DNA from: Zopfochytrium polystomum
Taxonomy: Eukaryota > Chytridiomycota > Chytridiomycetes > Chytridiales > Chytridiaceae
DNA: 64,000 nt
NCBI GenBank assembly: GCA_025765615.1
Contig: JAIVFJ010000046.1
Span: forward strand, 1 to 64,000
Direction of reading: 5' to 3'
The notes beneath the pieces were generated by a model. That model was given only the letters and a program-made list of their open reading frames with translations, made no database searches and was not told the origin of the DNA. The position numbers were made by a program, and so were the translations under genes. Position 1 is the first letter of the stretch, and every line of letters starts with the position of its first letter. Shown here one piece after another: positions 22,963 through 34,236 of this stretch.

Positions 22963-24030
22963 ATGACGGATCGCAACAACACGCGAGAGCAAGGCGGAGG
23001 AAGCAGCGGCGCTGTGGCGGCATCAGGAGCGCAGCACCGGCCGGCACAGCAAGCGACGACAACGACGATGGCGGCGGCCGCAGCGGCAGCGGCAATCCAA
23101 CCGGTCTTCCTCCTGATCGTCGGGCTGGGCTGGACGGGCGCGTACGTGCGCGAGCTCGCGCAGCAGCGACAGCCGCCGTACCCGGGCGGCGTGGCGGCGA
23201 CGACGACGACGGGGCGCGACGGCACGATCCCGTTCGTCTACGACCCGGACGCGCCTGCAGCCGAGCGCGCCCGCGCCTTTGCGGCGCTCCCCGCCGCGCG
23301 CGCGGCCGTCCTCATCACCTTCCCACTGCGCGACGCCGCCGCCGCGTCCCGCTTCGTGGACGACTACCTCGACACCCACAACGACCACCCGCCGCCGCGC
23401 TTCGTGCTGCTCGGCTCCACCGGCGCGTACGAGCCTGACCCGGCCGGCGGCTCGCCGTGGTGCGACCACGCGTCGCCGCCGCTGCCGTCGCCGCGCGTCG
23501 CCGCCGAGGCCGCACTGCTGGCCCACCCGCGGCTGGTCGGCGGCGGGAGCGGCGTAGACGGCCGGGTTGGCCGGACCGGGCCCGTGGTGCTGTCGCTGAG
23601 CGGGCTGTACGACGGCGCGTCGCGGCACCCGTCGCGGTTCCTGGGGCGCGTGGCGCCGAGCAAGGCTGCGCTGGGGGGGAAGCGCAGCGTGCACTATATC
23701 CACGGGCGCGACGTTGCGCGGGCGGTGCTCGCGGTCGCGGAGGCTGCCTTGCCAACGCCGCAAGCGGGGGCGGGGATGGAGCCGCCGCGGCCGGAGCGGT
23801 GGATCCTGACGGACCTGCGCGTATACGACTGGTGGGAGCTTGCGTCGCGGCTGGGCGGCGGCGGCGGGGGCGGCGGCGCGGCGCCACCGTACGCGACGTG
23901 GGTCCGCGAGCTGATGGACGAGACCGGCACGCGCGCGGTGCCGAGGCCGCCCGAGGCGCTCGGCCGCGCGCTCGACTCGCGCGCGTTTTGGCGAGAGTAC
24001 GGGCTGGTGCCGGTGCATTTCGAGTTGTGA
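22963..24030 (+). CDS. NAD(P)-binding Rossmann-fold protein (atypical short-chain dehydrogenase / epimerase-like)
   Basis: No intron is visible; 355 residues from the chosen ATG (an in-frame ATG also exists at 22789, and one at 23068 just before the fold). After a low-complexity Ala/Thr/Gln leader, the fold starts FLLIVGLGWTGAYVRELA with the dinucleotide-binding G-x-G-x-x-G. Later elements are AVLITFPLRD, FVLLGSTGAYE, VVLSLSGLYDGASRHPSRF and SVHYIHGRDVARAVLAV. The last resembles the YeeZ-like epimerase-related families, where a histidine and aspartate precede the distal helix. A clear Y-x-x-x-K motif is missing, so catalysis is uncertain. Very GC-rich with glycine runs; the stop is followed by a long T/A-rich tract. 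The substrate is unknown. Confidence 0.6.
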   Translation: MTDRNNTREQGGGSSGAVAASGAQHRPAQQATTTTMAAAAAAAAIQPVFLLIVGLGWTGAYVRELAQQRQPPYPGGVAATTTTGRDGTIPFVYDPDAPAAERARAFAALPAARAAVLITFPLRDAAAASRFVDDYLDTHNDHPPPRFVLLGSTGAYEPDPAGGSPWCDHASPPLPSPRVAAEAALLAHPRLVGGGSGVDGRVGRTGPVVLSLSGLYDGASRHPSRFLGRVAPSKAALGGKRSVHYIHGRDVARAVLAVAEAALPTPQAGAGMEPPRPERWILTDLRVYDWWELASRLGGGGGGGGAAPPYATWVRELMDETGTRAVPRPPEALGRALDSRAFWREYGLVPVHFEL

Positions 24031-24284
24031 CGAGGGAGGGAATGTGTTTGTGGTGTGTGTGGGGGGCTCGTGCGTGCTCTTCTCCTCTTGTCATGGATGC
24101 TTTACCTTCATGCTATGCCTTGCAGTCCACAGCATAGCGAGAGCCCTTTTTGCTCTCTTCGTCTCTCTCTCTCTCTCTCCCTTTCTCCTTCTCGCGCTCC
24201 TTCTTTCGCCTTTTACTTTGCTTGTTCCCGTGGAGCGCTTCTCTGCGGGTTGCGAGAACCGAACCATTCATTGCTAAGGAAAAC

Positions 24285-24285
<1 letters not shown>

Positions 24286-24325
<40 letters not shown>
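24286..24325. repeat. A40 homopolymer tract
   Basis: Forty consecutive A after AAAACC, about 250 bp after the preceding gene. It could be a retroposed poly(A) tail or a slippage tract; no adjoining retroelement was recognised. Confidence 0.9.
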
Positions 24326-24327
<2 letters not shown>

Positions 24328-24906
24328 CTTCGCCTTCGGTTGCACCGAAACCTTCCCGAGTCAATTCATCCACAGCTTTCGATATTGCTTCACGTGCCAA
24401 TTTTACAAGCTGACCAATGTCTTTTCCAGTGGGCAAAGTGGATATGTCCAGTCATTTTCAGTTTTTGGCTGGAAGTCAACTCCGCCAAGTTCCTGGCCGA
24501 TGCGATTGTTGGACAAAATCGAAGTTTTTGGGACACTAAAGAGGGATCAGTGGCAAAGTCAATGGTTGGATTGGGAAAGCTGTGCGCGCTCAAGGCCGTC
24601 GCCAGGAAGCTTTGGGGATCTACGTCGAAGTTTATGGAACGAGGCTCCAGGATGATGTTGCAGAAGCTCTGTGGATACTGGGAGAAATCCGCGACGATGA
24701 GCAAAGCTTTGGTCAAACAGTGCGAATGACTTCGGGAGACGTCTGGATGGCCCAGCCTGGGAGACGATGACACCCTTGTTGCATCACGCTGATGTGGCCA
24801 AAACTCCATGGAGTATGTGAGCAAAGGTGATCATGGCTGTGATTAATGCCTATCAAATTGCTAGTGTAAAGCACAATGATGTGGTGTCCAGCCGGTGGTT
24901 TGAAAC

Positions 24907-25179
24907 CTCAGGAACCTTACCAAGCACTTGTACAGCACTGAAATACCCTCAGAGGAGTACCAACGGGTCAGAGGATCTTGAATTAAGTACTACCAATACG
25001 CGTATACTCCAACACTCCCTCTCAATTCGAGAGGAAAGTTAATCAATGCTCAAGTCTGGGGAAAACCGCCTGCAGGAACTTTACTTTGTACAGTGCTGAA
25101 ATACCCTCAGAGGAGTACCAACAGGTCAGAGGATCTCGAATTAAGTATTGAAGTACTACCAATATGCATTTTCTCCAAC
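24907..25179. repeat. Direct duplication of a unit of about 110 bp
   Basis: 24907-25013 and 25069-25179 share CTGAAATACCCTCAGAGGAG, then a run with two or three substitutions through TCAGAGGATCT.GAATTAAG and again ACTACCAATA.G, ending at TCCAAC. The second copy has a short insertion. The copies are offset by about 162 bp. No coding function seen. Confidence 0.85.
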
Positions 25180-25319
25180 AATGAGAACGTCTCTTTGGTT
25201 TTAATACGACAAGACATTCCTCGGGGTGTATTTCTTTCGTTTCTCTCTGTTTGTGGTCGAAGCTATGAAGCTTTTTCTCATTTGCCCTTGTTTCGTGACA
25301 ACGCAACCACTATTTTCGC

Positions 25320-25322
<3 letters not shown>

Positions 25323-25408
<86 letters not shown>
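25323..25408. repeat. (CT)43 microsatellite
   Basis: Uninterrupted CT for about 86 bp, followed by CCCTCCCTC. Confidence 0.95.
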
Positions 25409-25411
<3 letters not shown>

Positions 25412-26229
25412 TCCCTCCTTGCAACCTGTCTGTTCTATTTCTGCGGAGACACCTACTTAAACCTCACACGGCTCTCTGTTCGATTTTCTTCGAGTTCATC
25501 TCCTGTTGCCCGCCGAATGATTCGGTGCAGCCAGCACGCCTCTTATCATTGTCAACAGCCGATCTACCAATCACGTCACTGACGGCGAAGATGTGGATGC
25601 AGAGTAAATCTTTGGCTGCAATTAGGAATCGTGATGAGTTTTCTTGCATGAGCAGTTCCAAGGTTAACAGTTGTTGCCTTCACAAGCCAACTTCAAAAGA
25701 TCGCTGTTAAGTTGCCGAGATATCATGCCGCATTCCTCCGACTTGAGCAAGCCAGGGCCAGCCACAATTGGTCGCATGGCGTTGTAATGAAGGGTTTTTT
25801 CTTTCAACAGTGGGAGTAACGTCGGAGTAAGACAGAGTTAAATGTACATTGCTTAACATATATTTCTTCCGCCGGTCCAGCTATCACAAGTAATACGCGG
25901 ACGGCGACAATCGGCGCCGCGTACCGGCGCACTTCGTGAGCTAACGGCAAACAGCAAGGAGAAGTGGCGGGCACGAGGGTATCCGCTCCGTGGGCGGGTT
26001 GGGAAGGAGGACCCGATGTAATTTTTTTAATAGCTTCATTCGGCACTTGCGAGTGTTAATGTTGGCTGAATGAAATATCATATCGCGTCTGTGGGCCGGG
26101 AAAGTACACTGAAGTTGCCAATGAACACCGTGTCTGTCTGTCTCGCGAGCCTGATCCGAAAGGGGACCGGGTGCGGGACGAAAGAGAGAGAGAGAGACAG
26201 AGACAGTGCACACGGAAATGGAGGACGGA

Positions 26230-26230
26230 C

Positions 26231-26299
<69 letters not shown>
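26230..26299. repeat. (GA)n microsatellite upstream of the E2 gene
   Basis: GA repeats with one AAAG interruption, ending about 180 bp before the start codon of the branched-chain E2 gene. Confidence 0.95.
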
Positions 26300-26307
<8 letters not shown>

Positions 26308-26482
26308 GACAGAGAAAGAGAGAGTGTGAAAGCAAGAACAAGAAGGAAAGCAAGAAAGGTACAAGATGAGACTGAGAAACCAACCAACCAAAACAAAAAA
26401 AAAAAAAAAAAAAAAAAAAGAAAGAAAGAAACAATTAACAAACCCCTCCTCGAAGCCAACTCGCGTGCGCCCTCACTCTCAC

Positions 26483-28545
26483 ATGCCACCGTCGAGGACG
26501 CCGCCGTCGTTCCACGCCGCCGTCACCGCGCTAGCGGTCGGCCGCCGCCTGCCCGCCGCCGCCTCTGCTGTAGCCCCAACCGCCACCGCCGCCGCCGCCG
26601 CCGTCGCTCTCCTTGTCTCGTCCGCCTCTCCGTTGTCGTCGTCGACTTCGTCATCCCGCCGGGGCCTGACCGCCACCCCTGCTGCCCGCAGCTTCTGCAG
26701 CCCCGCCGGCGTCCCCGTCCACCTTGCCACCACCACCACCGCACCGCCGCCATCCCGCCTTGCCTTCGGGTGCAATCACTCAAAACCGCTGACGCTCCGG
26801 CTTCCGCACCACCCTCCCCGCCGCTCCTTCCACGCGTCCAAGCCCGCAGCCGCCCGTATTCCCTACGTCCTCGCCGACATTGGCGAAGGCATCACCGAGT
26901 GCGAGGTCATCCAATGGTGAGTTTCCCGCCAGCTTGCCCAACACTCTGTCGTCTTTTCGTTGTTTGAGCCGCCCGCCTTCAAACAAGTTGGGAGGCCCTA
27001 CAAATCGTTGCACCACCGCGAGGGCCGACGCCCGTTGCATCGAAACCCGACACGAGCGACGCGCTTTTGGCCATGCCCACCTGGCACGAACTTACTCTCC
27101 ATCGGTCCACCCAGGTTCGTCAAGCCGGGCGATCGGATCGAGCAGTTTTCGAAAATCTGCGAGGTTCAGTCGGACAAGGCGGCGGTCGAGATCACGTCGA
27201 GGTACGACGGCGTCGTGAGCAAGCTGTACTACAACCCGGGCGACATGGCCAAGGTCGGCTCGCCCCTTGTCGACATTGAGTCTGACGAAGACGATGCCGG
27301 CGCCCCGGAGCCGCCCTCTTCCTCCACCCCCGCCGCCACCTCGCCAGCGCCATCGTCTGCCCCTGGGCCCGCCGCCACCGCCACCCCGGCGCCAGCAGAA
27401 CCCGCATCGGACCGCCTTGTCCTCGCGACGCCTGCGGTGCGACGAGTCGCGCGGGAAGCCGGCGTGGACTTGGCAAAGGTCGACGGCTCTGGCCGGAACC
27501 GGCGAGTTCTGAAGGAGGACGTAATCGCCTTTGCAGAAGGAAAAGCTGGTGAGACCGAGGGTTAGGCCGGCAATCTGCCGTTCCTCACGCGCAAACTAAC
27601 GAACCTTCTTCCCCACTTTCAGCTCCGTCCACTGCCTCGCCAACGCCAGCCCCCGCGCCCGCCGCGACCATCCCCGCGACCGTCGCCGCCGTCTCGGCGT
27701 CGCCGGCCGGCGACACGACGGTCCCGCTGACGATGATCCAAAAGGCCATGTTCAAGCAAATGACAAAGTCGCTGACGATCCCGCACTTTGGGTTTTCGGA
27801 CGAGATCATCATGAACAACGCGTCGGCGTACCGCGACGCGATCAACCGGTACCTCAAGACGGCCGTGCCGGGGCGGTACCCGTTCAAAAAGATCAGCTAC
27901 ATGCCCATCTTTATCAAGGCCGCGTCGCTCGCGCTCGCAGAGTACCCGATCCTGAACGCAAAGATTGTCAACCCGGACGACCCGGCAAAGGCTCAGCTGC
28001 TGTACCGCGCCAGCCATAATATTGGCATTGCCATGGACACGCCCAACGGGTCAGAGTTCCCCTGTTTTTCTCTGTCTCGTCCTCTCGTTTAGTTGCTTTT
28101 TTTTTTTTTTTTTTTTTGGAACGTGCCGCTTATCCTTCCCCACAGTCTCCTCGTGCCCAACGTCAAGGACGTGCAGACCAAGTCGATTCTCGACATTGCA
28201 GCGGAGCTGGAGCGTCTGAAGGAGCTCGGTCGGCGCAACGCGCTGGGTGCGGCGGACCTGAGCGGCGGGACAGCGACGCTGTCGAACATTGGGTCGATCG
28301 GCGGCACGGTGCTGCACCCGGTGCTGGTGCAGAGCGAGGTGTGCATCGGCGCGATCGGGCGCGCGCAGCGGCTGCCGCGGTTCGAGGACGAGGGCGACGG
28401 CGAGCGCGTGGTCGCGAGGGACGTGGTCGCCGTCAGCTGGAACGCGGACCACCGGGTCATTGACGGCGCGACGCTGGCGCGGTTCGTTTCGTTGTGGAAG
28501 TCGTACGTGGAGAACCCGGCGCTGATGGGCGCGGTGACCAAGTGA
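26483..28545 (+). CDS. DBT: Dihydrolipoamide branched-chain transacylase, E2 of the branched-chain 2-oxoacid dehydrogenase complex
   Basis: Core enzyme of the mitochondrial complex that degrades leucine, isoleucine and valine keto acids; it transfers the acyl group from lipoamide to CoA. Exons 26483-26916, 27115-27548, 27623-28049 and 28146-28545 agree in phase (2, 1, 2) and give 564 residues. A long Ala/Ser/Arg-rich mitochondrial presequence ends near RRSFHASKPA. The lipoyl domain (PYVLADIGEGITECEVIQW ... EVQSDKAAVEITSRYDG) has its lipoyl-lysine in SDKA. After an Ala/Pro linker comes the E1/E3-binding domain (LATPAVRRVAREAGVDL ... GRNRRVLKEDV), then the catalytic domain with IPHFGFSDEI, NGLLVPNVKDVQ and SWNADHRVIDGATLARF, whose HRxxDG is the active site. 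Tail-to-tail with the ANKRD13-like gene. Confidence 0.95.
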
Positions 28546-28939
28546 TTTTTTTTTTCCTTTTTTTTTTTGAAGGGGAGTGGGAGTGGGTTGTGGTTGCCCA
28601 GTGAGGGTGATTTCGAGACGGGGGGATTTGTGGAGGCGCACAAGGTTTTGCGCTGTGTAGGTTTGGGTGCTCCCTTTCCTGTGTGGATGTTGGTTTTGTT
28701 CGTGCCAAAAACCAAGAGAAAAAAAGAAAATAGTCAAAGATCACGCACGCCAGACCCTACTTTTACTTTTTGGTGGCGGTTGAGACCGAGTTTGCAGATA
28801 GTGAGGGGACGACGCGTTGAGGCGGTCAAGGTCAACAGAGGAAGAGAGAGAGAGAAGAGAGAGGGACAAAGAGAAAGAAACGAGGTGGGTGGGTGGGGGG
28901 TCAGCCCAACGAAAACGAGCCGAACACACAGAAAAACAC

Positions 28940-31153
28940 TCAAACTTGTAGCGGGAAACCGAGGAGCTTGACAGCGAAATCATCTCCAAATGACAAAGGA
29001 AGCCGTTGTGGTGGACTCCACACTCGAAACACACATACAAACAACATTCACACGCGCAAAAAAAAAATAAAGTCCTTGTTCTTACAGGACGAAAGAAAAA
29101 AATCCCTACTCCGTTGACCCACGGATCACCCTCGCCGACCCTGTACCCCTCCTTCTTTCCGGGTATGACAAACGTCTTTGGCGCAAACTTTGGCTCCGTG
29201 ACAATGTTCTGGAACGTCACGACGGCGCTGAGCGGCGTCATGTTGATAGGGACCTCGACGCGGACGGGGAAGCCCGGCGGGAGCTGGACGTTGAAAAACT
29301 CGCGCAGCGACCGCACGTGCTGGTTCGACGCCATGCCGATCAGGTCGAGCAGCGGGAGCACCGTCCCGATCTGAAGCGGAAAGTCGGCGGACTGGATCGG
29401 CGGCGGGCCTGTCGTCGATCCGACCGAGCTGTCGGCGCCGCTCATCCAGCTGAGGACCGACGCCGTCAGGCTCTGCGGCGCCGGCGCCGCCGCAGGGGCC
29501 GCCGGCGGCGGGGCGTCGGGTTTCGCGTCGCCGGCTGCCCCCGCCGCCGCCGCGGCGGCGTCCTTGTCGCCAGAGGCGCCAACGGTCTGCGGGGAAGAGT
29601 TGTACATCCAGAGCGTCGCCTTGAACGCGCGGTTTGTCACGACTTCCTCCTTTGGCCTGCCGACGTGGAGGTACTTGTCGCGCATGGCGGGGTCAAAGAA
29701 CTCTTCAAAGGTCACGGAGGGCGGGGCGGGGGGGTCGAGGGTGCCGCGGTAGGCGGCGAGCTCGCGAAAGTGCTTCTTGGCCAAGCTCCAGTCCTTGTAG
29801 TCGGCGTCGGCGGCCGCCGCCGCGGCGCCGGCCGCTTCGTTGGTCCACTCCGTGGCCGCGGCTCCTTCGTCTTCGGATTCGTCCTCGTCCGTCGCGTTCG
29901 CGATCACGAGGCCGCCGGACGCCTTCTTGGCAGCCGCCGCTGCTTTGGCGAGTTCACGCTTTGCCTGCGCCGGCAGGGGGTTCACTTTGAGGTGTTCGTT
30001 TCGGACCCGGTTGACAAACTCAAAGGATTCGACGTTCCACACCGATGTGTCCCACGGTCCGACTCTCTCGTTCCGGTCGATTTTGAAGCTCCAAAATCCA
30101 CTCTGGGCGCGCGTTAAATTGAAGGACTGGAAGTCCGCCTCGGGTGGTGCGACCTTAAACGTTGGGGCAAAAAAGAAAATCGTTTATTCATACGGCAGAG
30201 ACACACAAAGTAGGAGATGCGCGTTCTACTCACAATGTTTGTGTTTAGGCTGACCGAGATTTCCTCTTCAATGTCTTTTTGCGTGATTTTAAACTCTTGG
30301 GGGTATATTTGCTGAACCAAGTTACGCTGGTGATCACATATCACAAGCTTGGGACCTGTGAAGAGACTGCACATAAGTTCGTATGTTCAATAAGCGCAAA
30401 GCCTTGCCTTCGGGAGTGTCGGAAAATATAATTGAGATGTCGCCTCTGATCCACGACAACCGTTCGAAGCCAACCAAGGTTGTGTCGATCCGGATGGACG
30501 TTCCCTACACAAGTTCAGAAAAATATTAAATAAATAAATAAATTAAGGGCAAGCAGCACACACGTTGATCCTCTCACCTGCTTTGAAATCTTGTACGTGT
30601 CCGACGGGCAGATCTTGCTGACGAACGGGATCCAGCTGGAGAAGGTCCAGTGCATCTCCAAGTAAAAGTCTTTCAAATCCTGTAAAGAGGGGTTTGAGGA
30701 TGAGGATGGACCATGGGTCACGAGATCGCCCCCAAATCAACAAGCCTCCAAGCCAACCTTTGCCATGGACTCGAGCAGCGCCTTGCCCTTGCCCTGGAAC
30801 CATCCGGCCAGCTCGGCGCGCCGGCGCTTGAACAGCAGCTCCATTACGGCCCTGTCGCCGACGGACGTGGCCTCCTGGTACGGGCTCCATCCGTCGGCGG
30901 TCTTGAGCAGCGTGCTCGCGCCGGCGTCGAGGAGCAGCGGGACGCATTCCTTGCGGTTCAGCGACACGGCGAGGGTCAGCGGCGTGTGGCCGCGGCAGTG
31001 CACGGCGAGGCCCGGATGGTGGTGGTGGGTGTTGTTGCTGCTGCCGTCGGCTCCGTCGCCGTCGCCGGCGCGCGGGAATTTGGCCAGCTCGGCGCGCAGG
31101 CCGTCCACGTCGTTCTTGAAGACAAGCTCGTGTAGCAGGACCGACTCCGTCAT
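28940..31153 (-). CDS. ANKRD13-like protein: ankyrin repeats plus GPCR-chaperone domain
   Basis: Animal ANKRD13 proteins bind ubiquitinated membrane cargo and assist receptor biogenesis or endocytosis. Exons 31153-30758, 30679-30578, 30504-30408, 30355-30234 and 30153-29086 agree in phase. The first exon encodes ankyrin repeats ([43 protein letters not shown]). The next exons give the family signature: [20 protein letters not shown], then a Gly-Thr-Ser-containing strand (RIDTTLVGF) and IRGDISIIF. Exon 3 ends in a GC donor (GAAG|GCAAGG) with a 52-nt intron. The C-terminal half has long Ala/Asp/Pro inserts between conserved pieces ([56 protein letters not shown]). The last exon is uncertain: a strong donor GTAAGA follows 29086 and a short exon ending at 28940 would fit, but this is a guess. 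Confidence 0.8.
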
Positions 31154-31496
31154 CGTCGCTGCTGTAATTGGTGGCCCTCTGTGTCTGTCTGTCTGCCTGC
31201 CTGCCTGGCTTTTCTCCCTTTATTTTATATTTTATTTTTCTTTTTTATTTTTTGTTTCATAATTGATTGGGCGGCGCACAACAGCGTGCAGCCGCCGGTT
31301 TGAAAGTCCTCCGCTTTCTCTCTGACGTCACGCGGAACCCCCGCCCCACCCCCTGGTAGTGTGGGCGACCGACACAAAAACCATCCTGCCTTCAACAACA
31401 ACCCCCCCAGGCACAAAGCATTTCTATAAAGTATTGGGGTGTATTTAACGAGGGCGAACAGAACGAGAGAGGGAGAGAGACGACGAGGAGCCAAGT
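31154..31496. other. Gap between ANKRD13-like and GOT1
   Basis: 343 bp, T-rich at 31200-31260 with a short CTGT/CTGC repeat at 31180-31208. It must hold the ANKRD13-like promoter and the GOT1 3' end. No gene seen. Confidence 0.5.
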
Positions 31497-31556
31497 CTAC
31501 ACTGGGAGCTTTGTCCCCGCCAACCTGTCCACAACCTTGCGACACCAGGAACACGC

Positions 31557-31612
<56 letters not shown>

Positions 31613-32503
31613 GAGAGAAGGAAATAAAAGGATCAGTATGTGGTATGCAAAGGCGCGCTTAAAACAGAGAGAAAGCCGAACCTTTGAGATACCGGGCAAG
31701 CTCAGCAGCGGGCCTGGGGAGCAGCAAACATATTAATACAAAAAAACCACGAATCCAAAGTCAGAGCGCTGAAAACGCATACGAGACTGGCCCCGACGGA
31801 CTCACCGATCAGCGGGAGCCGCCGCAAGAACGACACGACCGTTGGGAAAAAGTCCCTGCAAAACGAAAAACGGCATCAGGCCTTGAAGTCGGGGGTAGCG
31901 AGAGAGAGAGAGAGAAAGAGGAAGGGTGTGTGGTCCAGACTCGCGTTGTACCCGAAAAGATTTATGAAGCCGAAAAACTCGATGGCCATCCCCACGACCG
32001 GCCATTTTAGAAACACGAGGATGATGCCGCCAAAGAAACATATTGTGCCCCGGATTTTTTCGGTCCGCGCGAAAAACGAGTACGTCTTTTGCGCGCCGAT
32101 CACGAGAAACAGGCCGACCAGAAACAGAATCTAGAGAGTGTGAGCGAGAGAGAGAGCGGTGCGAACCATGAGAGGTGCCCGAATTGATAAGAAAAGAGAC
32201 GATCACCGGTTATGGGGGGGAAAAAAAAAAGAAAAAAGAATGGGTGGCGTGAATAGTCCAGTCGCGGACGATCGAGCCGAAAAACAAAAAAAACGCACAT
32301 TCCCAATCGCGAGGAGGCCGCCGTCAAAGAACATGGCCATGCCAAGAAGCATGAAGAAGATGCCGCCGACCGTCAGGCCGACTCCGATCTCTAAAAAAAA
32401 TCACGAGAAGGATGGGGGTAGCGCGAGGGTGAGAGGAAGGGGGAGGGACCGTGTGCAGGGAAGTCCCCTACGGGTGCTCACTTTGGGTGTCGGAAAGCCA
32501 CAT
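31497..32503 (-). CDS. GOT1: Golgi transport protein GOT1
   Basis: A small four-helix membrane protein of ER-Golgi vesicles needed for fusion with the Golgi. Six exons, 32503-32482, 32390-32299, 32130-31952, 31855-31806, 31713-31682 and 31535-31497, sum to 414 nt with consistent phases and give 137 residues, the usual Got1 length (about 138). The sequence runs MWLSDTQKIGVGLTVGG, then helix FFMLLGMAMFFDGGLLAIGN, helix ILFLVGLFLVIGAQKTYSFF, RTEKIRGTICFFGGIILVFL, WPVVGMAIEFFGFINLFG, DFFPTVVSFLRRLPLIG and the final VVDRLAG. The intron before the last exon contains a GA/CT tract (31562-31612). Divergent from TRAP-gamma with 310 bp between start codons. Confidence 0.95.
31562..31612. repeat. (GA)n tract inside the last GOT1 intron
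   Basis: About 50 bp of GA on the + strand, which is a CT-rich polypyrimidine stretch on the transcribed (minus) sense before the last acceptor. Confidence 0.9.
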
Positions 32504-32813
32504 CGCGGATCGACCACTTTTCGCGGGGTGATGGGAGGGGGGGCCGGAAGGTGCGCAAGGGTACGGCAGCGAAATAGAACGACGACGAGGCTCGCTCAGC
32601 TTCTTGTTGTTTCGGACGCAGGGTCGAGGCAGATCGCTTTAGAGGGCGGCGGTGGGGGGGTTGGTTACTTGGACTTTTGTTGTTCCAGCGCGGAGGATTT
32701 TCGTCTTTTGTGAGCGACCTGTCTTTTTTTCTGGGGGTTGGCTCGTTTTCTCCTACTCGCCAAGAGAAGATTTTTGCGTTTTCCCATACGATCCTGCGCA
32801 GCAAGAAGTAACC

Positions 32814-33762
32814 ATGGTGAGCCATCGCACGGCGGCTGCAAGGGCGGGCGAGCGCGCGAGTAGAGAATCTGCAGAATCTGCGATGTGACATGGGGAGGAG
32901 GGGGGGTTGGGGCGACGGACGATCAAGCTCGAACCCCCCAAAACCGATTTCCTCCCGCGGGGGGGGAGGAGGAGGAGGAGAAGTGCTGCCTCGCCTCCGG
33001 GGGGGGAAGGGCAAGAAAACGAAGACGCGACTCTTTGGCTCACCGACCCTTCCCCCTCACCCAATCAGTCCACCCAAGCCACCGAAAGCTACGCCCTTCA
33101 GCGCTTCCCGGATGCCAGCTCGCTCTCCCTCTTTGTCCCATCCTCGCTGGGCGTCACCTCGATCCTGCTGTGTAAGTGATTTTGAATTCGATCTACCCGC
33201 AGATGGTGGTGGGGAATGATGAATGGTGTTTTTTTCTCCTTGACCATCAGCCAACGAGACACCAACCACACCTAACCCCCGGTTTCATGTTCCCCCTCCC
33301 CTCTTCCAGTCCCTGTACTCCTTCGCCTTTGGCATGAGGCTCGACCAGAACTTTCTCATCATTGCTCTGGTCTCGGCCATCACCGTCGCCGGCCTGACGT
33401 ACTCGTACAGCAACGCTCTCTACACAACGTAAACGACCCCTCCCCCCCCAACTTCCCACGACTCACCACCCTTTCCCCCCCCCCTCCCCCCCAGTCAAAT
33501 CGGCCTCCACCGCGCGGACCGTGCCGAGTACAGCAGCCGGAAAACCAGCTCGGCAGCCGAGGAGAAGGCGCGCGCGAGCCTCATACAGTCCACGTCGGCC
33601 CTCTGGGCCATCACGTTTGTGAACGGCGCCTTTTTTGTGCTCTTCACCCTCCTCTCGCTCGGGACCACGTCGGGCATGTCGCTTGTCTACAAGTTTGTCC
33701 TCACGTCGCTCCTGCCGCCCGCGATCATCGCGTTCCTGACCGAGCCGGTCGCCCCAAAGTGA
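32814..33762 (+). CDS. Translocon-associated protein gamma subunit (TRAP-gamma / SSR3-like)
   Basis: Multi-pass ER membrane protein bound to the Sec61 channel. Exons 32814-32816 (the ATG alone, then GTGAGC), 33069-33171, 33251-33428 and 33495-33762. Four hydrophobic helices are visible: LFVPSSLGVTSILL, the region around FLIIALVSAITVAGLTYSYS, ALWAITFVNGAFFVLFTLLS and FVLTSLLPPAIIAFL, with a charged cytosolic loop between helices 2 and 3. Topology and length match TRAP-gamma. Phase forces the acceptor at 33250 rather than the better-looking TTCCAG at 33309; this adds about 19 residues (NETPTTPNPRF...) that homologues would not be expected to have. An AATAAA at 33957-33962 follows the stop. Confidence 0.7.
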
Positions 33763-34236
33763 AAAAAATGCGCGACAGGAACGAGAGTTGCCCGGTGGGA
33801 AAAGGAAAAAAAAAAGATTGGTAGGGAGGTGCTCCTGATGTGGTATAAAGAAGGCCTTAGCCAAAGGAAAAGCTTGGAAGGAGATGAGCAAGAGATTGGT
33901 TTTATTTGTAATGTCTTTGTTTTTTGGTGGGCAGGGAACTTCCTTTCTGTCCCCTGAATAAAGATTGTTCGCAAAGTAGTATCGAGACAGTTTTCTCCCC
34001 CCCTTCCCCGAACCCAACGCCCACCCTCCCAAAATCCCCAACCCTCCGGAAACATGATTCAGATTAGTAGCGCAAGGACGGAGTAACGTGCAGTGCACCC
34101 TTCGCGTCCAAAGGGAGTCCAAGACCGCGAAGGCGGCAACTTGTTGACGCTGGGTCCCCAGAATATTAAGTATACACATAGGGGGGGAAAGGGCGGGGAG
34201 CGGGGGCAGGGCGAGTGGCGGATAGGAAGAAGATTG
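33763..34236. other. Gap between convergent TRAP-gamma and BRMS1-like genes
   Basis: 474 bp with an AATAAA for TRAP-gamma at 33957-33962; otherwise nothing recognised. Confidence 0.5.
33957..33962 (+). terminator. Poly(A) signal AATAAA of the TRAP-gamma gene
   Basis: AATAAA about 195 bp after the stop codon, in the 3' gap between two convergent genes. Confidence 0.5.

Larger units (their letters stand above)
24031..26482. other. Repeat-rich intergenic region
   Basis: No gene accepted. Contents: a 40-base A tract at 24286-24325, two copies of a 110-bp repeat (24907-25013 and 25069-25179), an 86-bp pure CT tract (25323-25408), a GA tract (26230-26299) and an A-rich stretch (26395-26435). Base composition at 24400-25900 is lower in GC than in the flanking genes. 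A 60-residue plus frame at 24582-24770 looks slightly like a helical repeat but has no support. Confidence 0.6.

Noticed and set aside
23023..24018. 331-codon open frame antisense to the Rossmann-fold gene
   Set aside because: Arg-rich shadow of a very GC-rich gene; no motif, while the plus frame has a dinucleotide-binding loop.
24582..24770. Plus frame AQGRRQEALGIY..., reminiscent of a TPR helix
   Set aside because: Only one partial helix, no second repeat, and the opposite strand has equally long frames. It lies in repeat-rich DNA.
25093..25710. Leu-Ser-repeat open frames over the CT tract
   Set aside because: They are translations of the microsatellite, as are similar frames at 14402-14654, 26056-26489, 40107-40488 and 48251-48512.
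28741..29085. Continuation of the ANKRD13-like open frame past 29086
   Set aside because: The residues become Phe/Cys/Ser low-complexity, typical of non-coding DNA; a strong GTAAGA donor ends the conserved part.
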